DNA of 64,000 nt, taken from positions 456,501-520,500 of the forward strand of contig NZ_CP087107.1 of NCBI RefSeq assembly GCF_028583545.1. Direction: 5' to 3'. The stretch is from Methylobacterium sp. NMS14P (GTDB lineage: Bacteria; Pseudomonadota; Alphaproteobacteria; Rhizobiales; Beijerinckiaceae). Each line of letters opens with the position of its first letter. Position 1 is the stretch's first letter. The translations under genes were made by a program, and so were the position numbers. Below are positions 17,054 through 26,331 of this stretch, piece after piece. The notes under the pieces were generated by a model, which did not search any database, was not told the origin of the DNA, and was given only the letters and a program-made list of their open reading frames with translations.

Positions 17054-18715
17054 TCATGACGCGAAGCCGGATCGCTCGGTCGCGCGGTCGTCGGTGCCCA
17101 ACCAGCCCCCGTAGTGCACCATCAGCCCGACGAGTGGCAGGATGATCGACACGTCGAAGCGGAACAGCTCGGCCTCTTCCCACTCGCGGGCGGAGGCGCG
17201 GGGAGCGAAGGCCAGCGGAAGCGGCAGCCGCGCAACCGACCAGCCGCGCAGCACCATGCGCAGCCCATCGCCGTCGCTCGCGAGATCGAACCTGAAGCGG
17301 AACAGACCGAACCGCTCGACCACGCAGCCGCGCTCCTCGGAGAACGCGCTCGCGAACCGGCGACCGGAGAACGTCCGCGTCCAGCGTTCGACCCCGTGCC
17401 GCTCGCTGAAGCCGACGTGAAGGGTATGTTCGCCCGCGACCGGGAATCCGAGGAGCGCGGCGAGGCCTCGCGCGACGGGGTGACGGCCGCGCGTCACGAC
17501 GGCGCGACCGTGCGCCCCTGCCTCGCGCAGGACGCCGTGCAGGGCCGCGACGCGCGGGGCGAGTTCGGCAAAGCGCGGACCCATGACGCTCGCGTAGAGC
17601 GAATCGGCCCGGACCGACTCCCGCACCTCGTGACGGATCGACAGGCCCGCGAAGCTCGGCTCGAAATCTGCCAGATCGAGCAGGGTCCCGGCGTCGCGCG
17701 CGCCGGGGGCGATCGAGCCGGCCAGGATCCGCTCGGCCAGGATCGCCGCCGGTAGCACCGGGATCTCCGGGCCGTGACCCTCGTCCGCGAGCAGGGTCCA
17801 GCACCGCTCGACGCGGCGCCCGTCGGCCGAGCCGAACATCCGGACGACCATGCCGGACCGATCCGAGCCCCAGCGCGCGGTCAGCCGCTGCGCCAGGAGG
17901 AGCCCGCCCGCGAGCCGCTGCAAGGAGGGGATCCAGCGCCAGCGCACAGGCCAGCTCGCACACCAGAGGCCGATCGTCTGGACCGCGCGGTCGGTCCCGG
18001 CCCTGAAGCTGACCGCCGGCCGGCCCGGAAGCCGACCGGGCAGGAATTCGAGGTCCGGGACGTCTGCCAGCGCCAGCCAGCGGCGGCCGAGGGATGAGCC
18101 GTCGGACAGGGCGAAGCGCTCGCGCCGCAACTCTTGCCAGCCGACGCCCACCGACCAGCGCTGCCCGCGCCAGAGCCGGATCGGCTTGCCCACGTAGCTC
18201 AGGATGGCCGCGGCGACCGACGTCCCGGCGGTCGCGCGGTTCGAGGCGCTGATCGCGATCTCGACCGCGCTGACCGCGTCCATCCCCTGCGCCAAACGCC
18301 GGGCGACGGCGCCGGACAGGGCCGGGACGCTCGACGCGCCGGCCAGGATCGCGACGCCGGCCGCTCGCGCGGGGGCGTCGAGCTCGCCGATGCCGGCCAC
18401 GAACGCGCGGCCGTCCGCGAGATCGAGGTAAGGAATCGCCGCGGCGATGCAGGCCCGGGGCAGGTCGTAGCCGCTGCCCTGAAACGGGCCGGCGGCATCG
18501 ATCACGAGGTCGGGACGGACGCGTTCCAGTACGGGCGCGACAGCCCCGTTGCGGTCGGCCAGGAGAGGGCGGCACGGAGGATGGGCCGCGCAGAACGCCT
18601 CGGCGCGCGCGAGGCGCCGGCCGGCGACGACCACCGCGTGACCGGCGGCCGCGAGGCGGCGCGACAGGCGCGCACCGAAGCCGCCATAGCCGCCGAAGAC
18701 CAGGATCGTGCTCAC
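17054..18715 (-). CDS. Saccharopine dehydrogenase-like protein with C-terminal DUF4166 domain
   Basis: A 553-residue two-part protein. Residues 1-about 350 are a saccharopine dehydrogenase/SDR-type NAD(P)-binding domain with GGYGGFGARLSRRLA at the N-terminus and DAAGPFQGSGYDLPRAC (about 73-90). Residues about 380-540 are a DUF4166 domain (GEHTLHVGFSERHGVERWTRTFSG). The gene starts inside the end of the separate DUF4166 gene (a 4-base GTGA overlap), so both are translated together. The reaction is unknown; related proteins are linked with lipid or membrane changes in other bacteria only by prediction. Confidence 0.8.
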   Translation of the reverse strand: MSTILVFGGYGGFGARLSRRLAAAGHAVVVAGRRLARAEAFCAAHPPCRPLLADRNGAVAPVLERVRPDLVIDAAGPFQGSGYDLPRACIAAAIPYLDLADGRAFVAGIGELDAPARAAGVAILAGASSVPALSGAVARRLAQGMDAVSAVEIAISASNRATAGTSVAAAILSYVGKPIRLWRGQRWSVGVGWQELRRERFALSDGSSLGRRWLALADVPDLEFLPGRLPGRPAVSFRAGTDRAVQTIGLWCASWPVRWRWIPSLQRLAGGLLLAQRLTARWGSDRSGMVVRMFGSADGRRVERCWTLLADEGHGPEIPVLPAAILAERILAGSIAPGARDAGTLLDLADFEPSFAGLSIRHEVRESVRADSLYASVMGPRFAELAPRVAALHGVLREAGAHGRAVVTRGRHPVARGLAALLGFPVAGEHTLHVGFSERHGVERWTRTFSGRRFASAFSEERGCVVERFGLFRFRFDLASDGDGLRMVLRGWSVARLPLPLAFAPRASAREWEEAELFRFDVSIILPLVGLMVHYGGWLGTDDRATERSGFAS

Positions 18716-19440
18716 GCCACGCCATCCTGCGCTGCCGGCTCAGCGTCCTGGAAGATCGCTTCCTGGCGGATCAGCTGCCCGAACCAGGGGTGGACGATGT
18801 CGAGGATGAAGCGGAAGGCGCCCGCCGTCGCGTCCGCGGCGGCATCGGCGTGTGTGACGGTGAGCGTACCGGGGGTGAGCCAGCCCGGCAGGTGCAGGCG
18901 GAGCCCGAGGCAATCGATGAAGTAGCGGTGGCTGCGAAACACCAGCGTTCCGTTCGCGACCGCGACGGTCAAGGTCATGCCGACGCCGGCGCCGACGTGC
19001 TCCTCGAGGCCGGTGGGGCCGGCGAAGCGCTTGGCCGAGTGGATCACCTGCGGGAAGCCGGAGGCGCGCGCGTACAGCCGCGTCCAGATCTGACCGCCCC
19101 CGTCCGGGTCCTCGGTGACGGTGACGACGCCGGCACGGCCGGTCCCGCGTTCCAGGGGGAGAGGGGCACCGACGAGGCGCGTCGCCTGCGCGACGAGCCA
19201 GCCGAGGCGGCTGACGCGCATCGCGGCGACGTGGCCGACATAGACCGCGCTCGCGCCCTGCGCGAGGCGCTTACCGAAGCGTCGGCGCACCGCCGGCGAC
19301 AGGCTCACCCATTCGCGTTCCGGGATCAGCGTCCTGAAGCGCAGGTCGAGGAGGTCGCCCGGTCCGTCGAACGACCGGGCGGGGCGTGTTTCGCGGGACG
19401 GCCCCGCATCGGCTCGACGGACGCTTCCCATCGCGGTCAC
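18712..19440 (-). CDS. DUF4166 domain protein
   Basis: A 242-residue protein. Residues about 50-215 form the DUF4166 domain, with conserved RRFGKRL, GGGQIWTRLYARASGFPQVIHSAKRF and GLRLHLPGWLTPGTL. The same domain is found at the end of the next gene, so the operon carries it twice. A GTG at 19440 with GGAG five bases upstream is preferred to the ATG at 19431. It overlaps the following gene and lies 48 bases after the GbsR-type regulator. Confidence 0.75.
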   Translation of the reverse strand: MTAMGSVRRADAGPSRETRPARSFDGPGDLLDLRFRTLIPEREWVSLSPAVRRRFGKRLAQGASAVYVGHVAAMRVSRLGWLVAQATRLVGAPLPLERGTGRAGVVTVTEDPDGGGQIWTRLYARASGFPQVIHSAKRFAGPTGLEEHVGAGVGMTLTVAVANGTLVFRSHRYFIDCLGLRLHLPGWLTPGTLTVTHADAAADATAGAFRFILDIVHPWFGQLIRQEAIFQDAEPAAQDGVA

Positions 19441-19488
19441 TTGGGCTCCTCGATCGTTCGGGCTGTCCGAGCACGTCCCCTGGGATCG

Positions 19489-20046
19489 TCACTCGGTCTT
19501 GGCCGGCAGGAACTTCACGATCCGGGCGCCCAGCCGGATCAGCTTGGCCAGCGTCCCGCGGGGCACGTTGAGCATCTGGCCGTACCAGCGCTCCATCGAC
19601 TCGGTGAAGGCGAGCATCGCGTGCAGGCGCCGCTTGGCGACCGCCCCGAGCGCCGGGTCCGCGTCCGCCTCGGCGACGCAGGCGCGCAGGGCCGCGATGG
19701 CGGGATCGATCTCCCGCTCCTTGCGGCCGGCGGCGATGCGCGTGACCATCTCCCAGAGGTCGGTCTCGGCGACGAAGTGGTCGCGGCGCTCGCCCATCAC
19801 CGGCACGCGGCGGATCAGGTTCCAGCCGAGCAACTCGCGCAGCGAGTTCGAGACGTTCGAGCGCGCGATGCCGAGCAGGCCGGCGATATCCTCGGCAGTG
19901 AGGGGACGCTCGGAGAGGTAGAGGAGCGCGTGGATCTGCGCGACGGAGCGGTTGACGCCCCACTGGCCGCCCAGGTCGCCCCAGTGCAGCACGAAGCGCT
20001 CGACCGCGGCGGGCAGGGGGCGCATTGTGTCTGTTATTTCTGTCAT
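19489..20046 (-). CDS. GbsR/MarR family transcriptional regulator
   Basis: A 185-residue winged-helix regulator. FVLHWGDLGGQWGVNRSVAQIHALLYLSERPLTAEDIAG covers the first helices, and GIARSNVSNSLRELLGW is the recognition helix. Its C-terminus is helical (about 100-180) and probably the dimer interface. It heads the DUF4166/saccharopine operon and is likely its repressor. The ATG at 20046 lies inside a perfect palindrome; an ATG at 20025 (MRPLPAAVERF) would leave the palindrome in the leader. Neither start has a clear ribosome site, so translation may be leaderless. Confidence 0.8.
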   Translation of the reverse strand: MTEITDTMRPLPAAVERFVLHWGDLGGQWGVNRSVAQIHALLYLSERPLTAEDIAGLLGIARSNVSNSLRELLGWNLIRRVPVMGERRDHFVAETDLWEMVTRIAAGRKEREIDPAIAALRACVAEADADPALGAVAKRRLHAMLAFTESMERWYGQMLNVPRGTLAKLIRLGARIVKFLPAKTE

Positions 20047-20060
20047 AACAGAAATAACAG
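20031..20060. promoter_or_regulatory. Perfect palindromic operator at the GbsR-type regulator start
   Basis: CTGTTATTTCTGT at 20031-20043 and ACAGAAATAACAG at 20048-20060 are exact reverse complements with only CATA between. It lies at the start codon of the regulator gene, in an otherwise very GC-rich region. MarR/GbsR proteins bind such palindromes; autorepression is the simplest reading. Confidence 0.7.
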
Positions 20061-20344
20061 ACTGGATCGAAGCCGTTGTCAAGCGCACGGGACCCTGGGG
20101 AAGCCGGCGATCCGGCTCGGACCGGAGCCGCAGCCTCCGAGGCTCACGACACGATCGGCGCGCGACCGAACGCCCGCCGGTCGCGGCTCATGCGCGGTCG
20201 TTGAGCGCCATGCGCGTGTCGGCCAGCTCCGTCACCGTCTCACGACCCTGTCGCGCTTGGCGGACCGCCTCCGCGGCGAGGGCGCGGCCGGGCATTCGGC
20301 AGCCATGTCGTCCCGCTCGGGCGGTGTCAGGTCGTCCGCAACTC

Positions 20345-20965
20345 TCAGCGACGCCAGCGCGGTGACCTTCGGCGGTCGCGCGTCAGGCGGTCGACGGTGA
20401 ATTCCGCGGCAATGCCGATGACGGCACCCGTCAGCACGTCGGCGGGGAAGTGGGCCCCACGCAGAACCTGTGCCGCGACAACGCCGGCGGCAGCGGCGTA
20501 AGCTGGTCCCTTGATCTCCGGATAGGCGCGAGCGGCGGCGCACGCGACGGCGGTGCTCAGGGCGGAATGACCCGATGGGAAGGATTGCCATGGACCGACG
20601 CCCGTTCCCGGCCATCCCCGTACGTAGAACCCCTCCTCCATGAGGACGTTCGGGCGGGTCCGATGCACAGTCCGCTTCAAGCTGGTCTTGACGACACCGG
20701 CCAGGACACCGGCTTGCAGCATATGCCGTCCCGCTTCCGCCATTCGGCGATCGCGCACCATAAGCCCCAGGACGAGGGTGCCAGCAGACAGCGAGAGCAG
20801 GGATTTCCAGCTCCCGATCTCGCTCGCCAGCCCCACAGTTCGAACGAGAGGGTGATCTTTCGCGCGCGCCAGCCCGAGGCCGAGGGCAACATCGGCCGCC
20901 TCGAACCGGTTGGCCGTGTCGACAGCTCTGAAGTCGGACCGTCTGTTCGGGGATCGCGCAAGCAT
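20345..20965 (-). CDS. PAP2-family phosphatase (membrane)
   Basis: A 206-residue protein of the phosphatidic acid phosphatase type 2 family, which removes phosphate from lipid phosphates or undecaprenyl pyrophosphate. All three motifs are present: K-x6-RP as KRTVHRTRP, FPSGHS, and LRGAHFPADV corresponding to S/L-R-x5-H-x3-D. Hydrophobic segments around residues 50-70, 85-105 and 155-180 would span the inner membrane. The start is uncertain: a GTG at 21043 would add 26 non-family-like residues. It is divergent from the histidine phosphatase gene. Confidence 0.8.
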   Translation of the reverse strand: MLARSPNRRSDFRAVDTANRFEAADVALGLGLARAKDHPLVRTVGLASEIGSWKSLLSLSAGTLVLGLMVRDRRMAEAGRHMLQAGVLAGVVKTSLKRTVHRTRPNVLMEEGFYVRGWPGTGVGPWQSFPSGHSALSTAVACAAARAYPEIKGPAYAAAAGVVAAQVLRGAHFPADVLTGAVIGIAAEFTVDRLTRDRRRSPRWRR

Positions 20966-21133
20966 GGCCTTAAACGCGCACAATGGGCGTTCGTTCGCAC
21001 GCGCCTTCCGCTGGGCAAGGTCCTCGCGAACGGCACACTTCACCGAACCCGCGTCCGATCAGGAATGCGCGCTGCGTCCGCGAACTCCCAGGCCAGACGG
21101 GAGTTGCCGAACGCAACCAAAGGGCGAAACTCC

Positions 21134-21898
21134 ATGCATCAGCGCTGGCCGAGCCGGTTGTGGATCGTGCGACATGGTGAGAGCGCCGGCAACGTCGCGG
21201 CGGATGCCGCGCACGGCGCGAGCCTCGCGCGGATCGACATCGCCGAGCGCGACGTTGATGTTCCCCTCAGCGCGCGCGGTGAGCGCCAAGCCGATACCGT
21301 CGGGGCCTGGTTTGCGGATCGGCCGGCCGAGGATCGCCCCGAGGTCGTGCTAACCTCGCCTTACCTTCGTGCTCGGCAGACCTCGGAGCGCATCCGCGCC
21401 GCGGGCGGTCTGACAAGCGACACGGCGGACCACTCCGTGGACGAGCGACTGCGCGAAAGGGAACTCGGGATCCTGGACAGGCTGACACGGGCCGGTGTCG
21501 AGCAGTTGCATCCCGATCAGGCCGCCATGCGCCGACGCCTCGGCAAGTTCTATCATCGGCCACCCTCCGGCGAGAGCTGGTGCGACGTGATCCTGCGCCT
21601 CAGGAGCGCGCTGGACACCATCTCCCTGCACCACGGCGAGCGGCGGGTTCTCATCGTGGCGCATCAGGTCGTCGTCCTCTGCCTGCGCTATCTGATCGAG
21701 GATATGACCGAAGCGCAGATCCTGGCGATCGACGCCGAGGGCGACGTCGCAAACTGCTCGGTGACGGAGTACGCCTTTCGCCCGTCCGACCACGGCACCG
21801 GCAAGCTCGCGCTGGAGCGCTACAACTTCGTCGCCCCCATCGCCGAAGGCGGCGCGACGGTGACCTCCGAGCCCGACGCGAACGTGGCGGCCCGATGA
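21134..21898 (+). CDS. Histidine phosphatase (phosphoglycerate mutase-like) family
   Basis: A 254-residue protein with the catalytic RHGES at residues 13-17 (LWIVRHGESAGN), a TSPYLRARQTSERI motif near 75 and the second His in VLIVAHQVVV near 175. It would remove or transfer phosphate through a phosphohistidine; the substrate is not predictable from sequence. Its stop overlaps the start of the NAD(P)H-hydrate dehydratase gene (ATGA), so the two are translationally coupled. Confidence 0.85.
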   Translation: MHQRWPSRLWIVRHGESAGNVAADAAHGASLARIDIAERDVDVPLSARGERQADTVGAWFADRPAEDRPEVVLTSPYLRARQTSERIRAAGGLTSDTADHSVDERLRERELGILDRLTRAGVEQLHPDQAAMRRRLGKFYHRPPSGESWCDVILRLRSALDTISLHHGERRVLIVAHQVVVLCLRYLIEDMTEAQILAIDAEGDVANCSVTEYAFRPSDHGTGKLALERYNFVAPIAEGGATVTSEPDANVAAR

Positions 21899-22788
21899 TC
21901 CAGCAGATACTCACACCCGGCCTGCTCCGGGAGCGCCCGCTCCCGGTACCCGAGGAAGGCAGCAAAGAGGCGCGCGGCAGCGCGTTCGTCATCGGCGGCT
22001 CGGCGTCGGTTCCGGGCGCGGCTCTGCTTGCCGGTGTTGCCGCCCTGCGCGCGGGCGCCGGCAAACTGAAGATCGCCACCGTCCAGAGCGCCGCTACCGG
22101 AATGGGGCTGATGGTACCGGAGGCGATGGTTGTCGGATTGCCGGAAGCAGCGGATGGCGGCGTGAATGCGAAGCGGGCATCTGACGACCTGCTGCAGATG
22201 GCCGGCGGCTGCGGAGCTGTCCTGATCGGGCCCGGCATGATCGGCGACGAACCCACCACGTCGCTCACGGTCCGGTTGCTCGGCGCGGAGGGATCCTCGT
22301 CCTTCGTTCTCGACGCGGCTGCAGTGTGCGGGCTGGCGGCCCGTGCCGAGGAGGTCAAGGCGAGCGGCAAGCGCGCGGTGATCACGCCCCATGCCGGCGA
22401 GATGGCGCAGCTTCTGGACCGGAGCCGGGACGAGGTCGAGGTCGACCCCCTCAACGCGGCCCGCGCGGCCGCCGACCTGCTCGGGGCGGTAGTGGTGATG
22501 AAGGGGGCCACGACGTGGATCGTGGACCCGCAGGGCGGGCACTGGCTCTACGAGGGAGGCGGCGTCGGCTTGGCGACTTCGGGTTCGGGTGACGTTCTCG
22601 CCGGCCTGGTCGTCGGACTCCTTGCCCGCGGGGTCGATCCGGTCACCGCCGCGCTGTGGGGCGTGTTCCTGCACGGTGAGGCTGGCCGGCGCTTGTCCAG
22701 CACGATCGGCCCGGTAGGATTTCTCGCCCGAGAGATCTCGGGCGTCGTGCCCGGATTGATGCGCGAGACGATGGGCTCGATGTCCTGA
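21895..22788 (+). CDS. nnrD: ADP-dependent NAD(P)H-hydrate dehydratase
   Basis: A 297-residue carbohydrate-kinase-like (YjeF C-terminal) domain protein that converts damaged S-NAD(P)H hydrate back to NAD(P)H using ADP. Seen motifs are RGSAFVIGGSASVPGAALLAG near the N-terminus, VLIGPGM (about 110), ITPHAGEMAQLL (about 160) and the ADP-binding ATSGSGDVLAG (about 223-233). The YjeF N-terminal epimerase domain is absent, so this is the stand-alone dehydratase. It overlaps the histidine phosphatase gene; a metabolite-repair or salvage role for both is inference. Confidence 0.88.
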   Translation: MIQQILTPGLLRERPLPVPEEGSKEARGSAFVIGGSASVPGAALLAGVAALRAGAGKLKIATVQSAATGMGLMVPEAMVVGLPEAADGGVNAKRASDDLLQMAGGCGAVLIGPGMIGDEPTTSLTVRLLGAEGSSSFVLDAAAVCGLAARAEEVKASGKRAVITPHAGEMAQLLDRSRDEVEVDPLNAARAAADLLGAVVVMKGATTWIVDPQGGHWLYEGGGVGLATSGSGDVLAGLVVGLLARGVDPVTAALWGVFLHGEAGRRLSSTIGPVGFLAREISGVVPGLMRETMGSMS

Positions 22789-23079
22789 ACGGGCCCCGCG
22801 GTCATCCGGCGGATCGTTGCGTCCATATGTTCAGCCCATTATTGGTTAATTCCGAACCATTGCTCTGAGGCAACTTTGGCTCAGCGCCGCGTCCGATAGA
22901 AAATAGACAAATTTGGAGGGAAAACACGATCGGCGCCTGCCTTCAACTGGTTCCTCAAGGGATTTTGCCCGGTGGCACATGACTTGAGCGGACTTGTGAA
23001 GGGGCATCTCTCGACATCGATCCGAATACAGGGCTACCACTGGGAGGATTGTCGCCCCAGCGGCGATGGCCCGACTGCC

Positions 23080-23240
23080 GATGCTGTGCTGGCGCCCTGT
23101 GCGCAGGCCGTCGAGCACTACGAGATTGCCCGCGACGGCACCCTGAAACCTGCGCCACGCAATTCCACCACAAGGATGCGGCTAAGCTTCTCGACGAGAC
23201 GCTGCAGGAACAGAAGAATAGCGGTCAGTCGCTTCCGGAG
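23080..23240 (+). pseudogene. DUF892 (YciF-type ferritin-like) gene remnant
   Basis: The segment translates as AQAVEHYEIARDGTLK in one frame and then, after a one-base shift near 23150, as HHKDAAKLLDETLQEQK in the next. Joined, they are the conserved C-terminal half of DUF892 stress proteins (AVEHYEIARYGTL...LGHKDAAKLLDETLQEE). The N-terminal ferritin-like half is not found upstream. It is a decayed fragment. Confidence 0.75.
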
Positions 23241-23657
23241 AACCGCGGTGAAGGGTGGGGGAGCTACAGGGCGAACGTAAGCGGCCCTGAACACCCTGGC
23301 ACGGTCCTTCGCGGGCCAGCGTTCCGGAGCGCGACGGGTCGTCGTTCACATGGGCCCGAGATGGGTGCGGACCGATCTCGGTGGCCGTCGCGCAATCTTT
23401 GACGTCGAAACCAGTGGCCTTGGAATGGTCGCCGTCATCGAAGCCCGAGTTGGCCAGCGCGGATGCGCGTTCCTCGACGACACCGGCTCGACGGAGCCGT
23501 GGTCGCCAGCGGGTGCCGCGTGGTCCGGACACGGCGGCCACATTCATCGGGGCTCATCTCTGGGGGCTCCGGGAGCTGGACGCTTCCGTTACCTGCACGT
23601 CCGGCGCGCTGAGCGGCCGATGTTCGCGCAGGGAATGGCACGAGGCGGATCCAGCGC
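23241..23657. other. Intergenic stretch, nothing recognised
   Basis: About 420 bases with no credible gene. With 22789-23079, which is AT-richer near 22830-22930, it surrounds the DUF892 relic and looks like decayed sequence. Confidence 0.4.
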
Positions 23658-23963
23658 TCAATGCGCCTGCGATCGCTCCGATGCGGCCGACGAGCGCTTC
23701 TTCCTTTTGCGCTTGCTCACTTTCAAAACCACGTCCGCGTTGTCCTCCGCAATGCGCTCAGCCAGCGCGAAGTCGTGAAGCTCCGCGGTCGCGCCTTCCG
23801 CAGTGGCCGGCGCTTCTGTCACGGCGTGAAACGCGGCGCGAACGATCTCCTTCTTGCTCGCCTCCGGATGTCGTTCACGGATGGCGGACCGGATCGCCTT
23901 AGGCTTCATGCCTGGCGCCGCGATCTTCCTGAGCGTGTCTGCGATCTCCCTGATCGATGCCAT
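23658..23963 (-). CDS. Small conserved hypothetical protein, HTH-like N-terminus
   Basis: A 101-residue protein, MASIREIADTLRKIAAPGMKP followed by AIRERHPEASKKEIVRAAF, two helices with a turn that recall a DNA-binding motif. The C-terminus is strongly basic (KVSKRKRKKRSS). GAAGG lies upstream of the ATG. A nucleic-acid-binding role is possible; the family is not recognised. Confidence 0.6.
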   Translation of the reverse strand: MASIREIADTLRKIAAPGMKPKAIRSAIRERHPEASKKEIVRAAFHAVTEAPATAEGATAELHDFALAERIAEDNADVVLKVSKRKRKKRSSAASERSQAH

Positions 23964-24198
23964 ACCGCTACCTTCACCTCACCCGTTCGGCCGGCTCACA
24001 AACCCGTCAGACGATGGGACGTTCCGATGCCACGGCCACACCGGCGGTTCCTGCGCGCGACGCGTCGTTCCCGCGGACGTGAGCTCGCACCGAACCGCCG
24101 CGTTCCTCCTCGGACCGGAACGCATCGGGGGACGCCCGCGACGCGGGGCGCCTGTCGTCCGACGCCCTGTGTGAGCGAGCACGCGGGCCGCGTTCACC

Positions 24199-25698
24199 TC
24201 AATAGCGGGTGATGGCACGCAGGCCGAACACCGCGGCGCCGCGCACCCGCTTGCCGTCGGGATCGCGAGGATTGGCGATCCCGCCACCCGGATGGGCGAC
24301 GTACTGCACCGTCGGCTGCAGGGCGATGCCGGGAGCGAGCACGGCCTGATAGGTCGCTTCGAGCAAGATCTCGGCGCTCCGGCGGGGTGCGGGTGTCATG
24401 CTCTGGAGGGCGGCGATCGCATCGAGCCGCCGTGCCGCCGGGGAAATGCGGGTGATGCCGACGGCGAGGCCGAGCGTGTCGTCAGACCGGCCGGGGATCA
24501 GGCCGCGATAGGCGATGCCACCGTCGATGTAGAGATCCACGAGATTGCGGTCCCCCGGCGAGGCTGAGGCACGCAGGAAGACGCTGGCGCCGTCGTTGGG
24601 ATCATCCGGCTCCTGGTAGATCGTCTGGTCGATGAGCCCGTAGATGCCTGAATTGCCCGAGACCCTCCGGTCGAGGCCACTGATCGGATCCGGCGTGAGG
24701 GCGTCGACGCGGCCGAAGCGGTGCCAACCTCCCAGCGTGACGGTGCCCGGCCGGCCTTCGGAACCCGGACGGGTGTTGTAGGCGTAGGCGACCTCCGCGA
24801 TGACAAGCGGTGGGCCGGAGACGGGGAAGCGGATACCGTTCGGATTGCGGCGCTGCGGGTCTATCCCCGAGCGGGGATGGCCACCGCCGGGCGTGCCGTC
24901 GATCACGCTCGCCTGGAACGAGAGATCCGGCGTGGGCACGTACTTCAGGCGGACGGTCGGCGCGGAGAGCGGATAGGCCGGCCCTCCATCCACCATGTTC
25001 GCGGCGAAGATCTCCGGCCAGCCGAAGGTGCCGTTGGTGAACAGGATGCTGGTCTGGCTGACCATGTACTCGGTGTCGGCGGAGAGCTGGCCGACACGGA
25101 GGAACAGCCTGTCGTCGAACAGGCTCTGCTCCAGCCACAGCTCCGAGAGCCGCGACGCCGGCAGGGCTTCGATCTCGCTGACCGTCATGAGGTTGCCGAC
25201 GCGGGTGCGGGAGGCTCCGCTCCCCTGGATCTGGTAGACGGTGGCGTGGGCCGTGGCTCCCTTCCACCCGGCGACAGTGTCGAGGTCGACATCGACGTCG
25301 AGATCGAGCAGCGTCAGACCCGTGGAGCCCCGCCGCAGGCCGCCGCGCAGGTTGCGGTAGGTCTCGGCCACAGTGATCAGGCCGAAGGTGATCCCGCGGC
25401 TCTCCAGGAAGGCGCGGTACCCGCCGGGATCGCCGGCAGCCCCGAGCAGGGGCTGGAACGAGGTCGTGACCTCCGCCGCGCGACCGGCCGAGAACACGGG
25501 CTGAGCGACCGAGGTCTGCGGATCGCCGCCTGCGCCGGAAGGTGAACCGATGGCGAGGCCCTCCGCGGCGACCCGCGCGGCCGTCGCCAGCGGATCCGCG
25601 GCCGGCTCGGCCGTAGCGGGGCTGACCGGTGCGGTGAGAACGAGCGCGATGCCGGCGATTGCGCAGATGACAGAGCGCACAAGGACCTCAGGAGACAT
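24199..25698 (-). CDS. Carbohydrate-selective porin, OprB family
   Basis: A 499-residue outer-membrane protein. Residues 1-30 are a signal peptide (SVICAIAGIALVLTAPVSPATA). The mature part shows OprB features: SRGITFGLITVAETYRNLRGG near 110, LDLDVDVDLDTVAGWKG, LSELWLEQSLFDDRLFLRVGQLSADTEY, and a C-terminal strand ending in Tyr (RAITRY). It would form a 16-strand barrel for sugar or small-solute uptake. The start at 25698 has a weak ribosome site; a start 12 residues upstream is possible. Confidence 0.85.
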   Translation of the reverse strand: MSPEVLVRSVICAIAGIALVLTAPVSPATAEPAADPLATAARVAAEGLAIGSPSGAGGDPQTSVAQPVFSAGRAAEVTTSFQPLLGAAGDPGGYRAFLESRGITFGLITVAETYRNLRGGLRRGSTGLTLLDLDVDVDLDTVAGWKGATAHATVYQIQGSGASRTRVGNLMTVSEIEALPASRLSELWLEQSLFDDRLFLRVGQLSADTEYMVSQTSILFTNGTFGWPEIFAANMVDGGPAYPLSAPTVRLKYVPTPDLSFQASVIDGTPGGGHPRSGIDPQRRNPNGIRFPVSGPPLVIAEVAYAYNTRPGSEGRPGTVTLGGWHRFGRVDALTPDPISGLDRRVSGNSGIYGLIDQTIYQEPDDPNDGASVFLRASASPGDRNLVDLYIDGGIAYRGLIPGRSDDTLGLAVGITRISPAARRLDAIAALQSMTPAPRRSAEILLEATYQAVLAPGIALQPTVQYVAHPGGGIANPRDPDGKRVRGAAVFGLRAITRY

Positions 25699-25850
25699 CG
25701 GGCTCGTCGAACGAAGGCATAGCCCCGTGACCATTCGACGACGGCGGTGACGAGTCCTCGCCGCGAATTGATGGGACAGACTCGGCGCTGGTTCTGGCTG
25801 GTGCAACCGCAAGTCGCTACGTTCGGCTGCATCACTGGAGGTCCTCCACC

Positions 25851-26171
25851 GTGCGTACGCTCGCTCTCGCCTCGGCCCTCGTCCTCGCCTGCACGGTGTC
25901 CGTCCGAGCTCAAGCCCCCGCACCCTCGGCGGCTCAGACCGCTCAGCGGGATCGGATGAAATCCTGCAACGTGGACGCTGGGACGCAACGGCTGTCGGGC
26001 GCCGCTCGCAAGAGCTTCATGGCGGATTGCCTCGCGGGAAAGAGCGCCGCGCCGGCCAAGGAGCTGACGCCGCAACAGGCGAAGATGAAGAACTGCAACG
26101 CAGATGCGTCGGCCAAGAGCCTCAAGGGTACCGAACGCAAAGCGTTCATGAGCACGTGCCTCAAAGGTTAG
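25851..26171 (+). CDS. psiF: PsiF repeat protein, exported
   Basis: A 106-residue protein with a signal peptide (LALASALVLACTVSVRAQA) and two PsiF repeats, RDRMKSCNVDAGTQRLSGAARKSF and KMKNCNADASAKSLKGTERKAF, each with two cysteines (the second closing as STCLKG). PsiF was named for phosphate-starvation induction in E. coli; its function is unknown. The start is GTG at 25851. It is divergent from the porin gene. Confidence 0.85.
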   Translation: MRTLALASALVLACTVSVRAQAPAPSAAQTAQRDRMKSCNVDAGTQRLSGAARKSFMADCLAGKSAAPAKELTPQQAKMKNCNADASAKSLKGTERKAFMSTCLKG

Positions 26172-26331
26172 TCGCCTGCGGCCACACCGCTTCCGCGTTC
26201 GGCGTCTGAACGATGTCAGGGCTGCGTGAGACGGCCGCTTTTCGAGATGCCGACATCCACGCAGAACGTCTCCTTGACCCTGAACTAACTTTGAACTCGG
26301 ACCCCCGCACAGGGGCAGGTCAGGCAACCCG

